Shown in pieces: positions 7,624 to 8,495 of a DNA stretch of 8,495 bases. The notes under the pieces were generated by a model. That model saw only the letters and a program-made list of their open reading frames with translations, was not told where the DNA came from and did no database searches. Every line of letters starts with the position of its first letter. Position 1 is the first letter of the stretch. The position numbers were made by a program, and so were the translations under genes. Origin of the DNA: Streptococcus oralis (GTDB lineage Bacteria > Bacillota > Bacilli > Lactobacillales > Streptococcaceae); the NCBI GenBank assembly GCA_937930605.1, contig CALHBZ010000296.1:1-8495 (forward strand), written 5' to 3'.

Positions 7624-8412
7624 ATGGAGAAATATAAATTGAAGAAGACTTGGACATTTTCAGATTACTATGACACAATCATATTATTATTAGCATTGAT
7701 ATCTGTGGTGCTAGTTATTTTTGGATTTATGGATGTTATAGATTTGCATAATCCGCCTTACAATATTATTGATTTAATGATTTGGATAGTGTTTATAGTA
7801 GACTATCTATGGCGTTTCTTTACTAGTAAAGAAAAATTTCGTTTCATTATTGATAATATTTTTGATTTATTGGCAATCCTTCCATCAAATGCTATTTTTA
7901 CAGTTTTCCGTTTGGGACGTATTTTTCGTTTAGCAAAATTAACAAAATTAGTTAAACTTACAAGGTTATTAAGAATAATTGGCTTAAGTGGAAAATTAGA
8001 AAGAAAAGCTAGTAGATTACTACGAACGAATGGCTTGCTTTATATCTTATATGTCAATGTATTTATTGTATTTGTTGGAAGCTCAATCTTCTCAGTTGTA
8101 GAGGAGAAGGCTTTCTCAGATAGTCTTTGGTGGGCTATTGTTACAGTAACAACTGTTGGTTATGGTGATATAGTCCCAAGTTCAATATTTGGGAAATGGT
8201 TAGCAGTAATCTTAATGCTAGTGGGAATTGGAACGATTGGGATGCTAACTACCGCCTTAACTAATTTTTTTGTTAAAGAAAATTCTAATGAAGAATCCAA
8301 ATTAGATGAACTACAGAATGAATTAGTTATGCAAAGGCGTTTAGTCGAGAAGCAGGCTGAAAGGATTGAAGAACTTCATAAAATGGTACAAGAATTGCTT
8401 AAAAAGTATTAG
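7624..8412 (+). CDS. Voltage-gated potassium channel (Kv-type ion transport protein)
   Basis: This is a 262-aa membrane protein with the full six-helix voltage-gated plan. Helices are approximately S1 17-38, S2 47-66, S3 75-92, S4 94-119, S5 137-160 and S6 190-214. S4 carries eight basic residues at every third position (R96, R99, R102, K105, K108, K111, R114, R117). The pore loop contains the potassium selectivity filter TVGYGD at 177-182. A charged, heptad-like C-terminal helix (about 222-262) probably forms a tetrameric coiled coil. It should conduct K+ across the cell membrane as a homotetramer, like KvAP or KvLm. The ATG at 7624 lacks a Shine-Dalgarno sequence; a TTG at 7639 (codon 6) has GGAGAA nine bases ahead and may be the real start. 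The gene is far more AT-rich than its neighbours and lies between the vicX terminator and an apparent IS end. Its physiological role is not evident from sequence. Confidence 0.92.
   Translation: MEKYKLKKTWTFSDYYDTIILLLALISVVLVIFGFMDVIDLHNPPYNIIDLMIWIVFIVDYLWRFFTSKEKFRFIIDNIFDLLAILPSNAIFTVFRLGRIFRLAKLTKLVKLTRLLRIIGLSGKLERKASRLLRTNGLLYILYVNVFIVFVGSSIFSVVEEKAFSDSLWWAIVTVTTVGYGDIVPSSIFGKWLAVILMLVGIGTIGMLTTALTNFFVKENSNEESKLDELQNELVMQRRLVEKQAERIEELHKMVQELLKKY
7626..7631 (+). promoter_or_regulatory. Possible Shine-Dalgarno site for a TTG start of the channel gene
   Basis: GGAGAA overlaps the G of the upstream ATG (7624-7626) and ends seven bases before an in-frame TTG at 7639-7641; its GGAG core is nine bases from that TTG. 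This would shorten the protein by five residues (MEKYK) without affecting any domain. Confidence 0.45.
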
Positions 8413-8440
8413 TTTAGAAAAAAACAAAAACCACTCAAAC

Positions 8441-8495
8441 TGTACTGACCCCCAAAAGTTAGACAATTAATTTATCCGAAGGATTTAGTTCTGTA
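8441..8495. mobile_element. Probable terminal inverted repeat of an IS3-family (IS150-like) element, cut by the window end
   Basis: The stretch beginning TGTACTGACCCCC and continuing through AAAAGTTAGACA looks like the outer end of an IS3-family element of the IS150 group. IS150 itself starts TGTACTGCACCC, and streptococcal relatives such as IS861 are common in this genus. No transposase reading frame is visible because only about 55 bases lie inside the window. Which end of the element this is, and whether it is complete, cannot be decided here. The AT-rich 28 bases between the channel stop and this point contain nothing I recognise. Confidence 0.6.

Noticed and set aside
8474..8486. Short ATCC-gaa-GGAT inverted repeat near the window end
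   Set aside because: A 4-bp stem with no T tract; too short to call a terminator or attachment site.

Overview
The window looks like chromosomal DNA of a mitis-group Streptococcus (S. mitis, S. oralis or S. pneumoniae type). This rests on recognising near-pneumococcal protein sequences for RelQ, NAD kinase, phosphotransacetylase, MutY, VicR, VicK and VicX. The compact layout, AT-leaning composition and extended -10 promoters (TGnTATAAT type) fit as well. All eight genes lie on the + strand, and no stretch over 300 bases lacks a gene.

Region 1 (1-3404) holds a tightly packed metabolic cluster: relQ (5' end cut by the window edge), nadK, an RluD-type pseudouridine synthase and pta. The first three overlap one another and form a translationally coupled unit making (p)ppGpp, NADP and modified rRNA. 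pta follows with its own -10 box and a strong Shine-Dalgarno sequence, and a clear intrinsic terminator closes the region.

Region 2 (3405-7572) holds mutY, then vicR-vicK-vicX. mutY has an extended -10 promoter placed so close to its ATG that the message would be leaderless or nearly so. Its product has no cysteine, so it cannot carry the [4Fe-4S] cluster of classical MutY. vicRKX is the essential WalRK (YycFG) cell-wall control system in its streptococcal form: VicK has one membrane segment, and there are no yycH/yycI genes. A 13-bp perfect hairpin with flanking A and T tracts terminates vicX.

Region 3 (7573-8495) is different. It has a much more AT-rich gene for a six-helix voltage-gated potassium channel, with its own extended -10 promoter, and then what appears to be the terminal inverted repeat of an IS3-family (IS150-like) insertion sequence running off the window. 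This is the accessory part and the best candidate for lateral acquisition.

I see no CRISPR array, tRNA, rRNA, riboswitch, toxin-antitoxin or defence system. Most of the window is conserved core genome. The points most worth a second look are the cluster-less MutY, its apparent leaderless start, and the low-GC channel next to an IS end.
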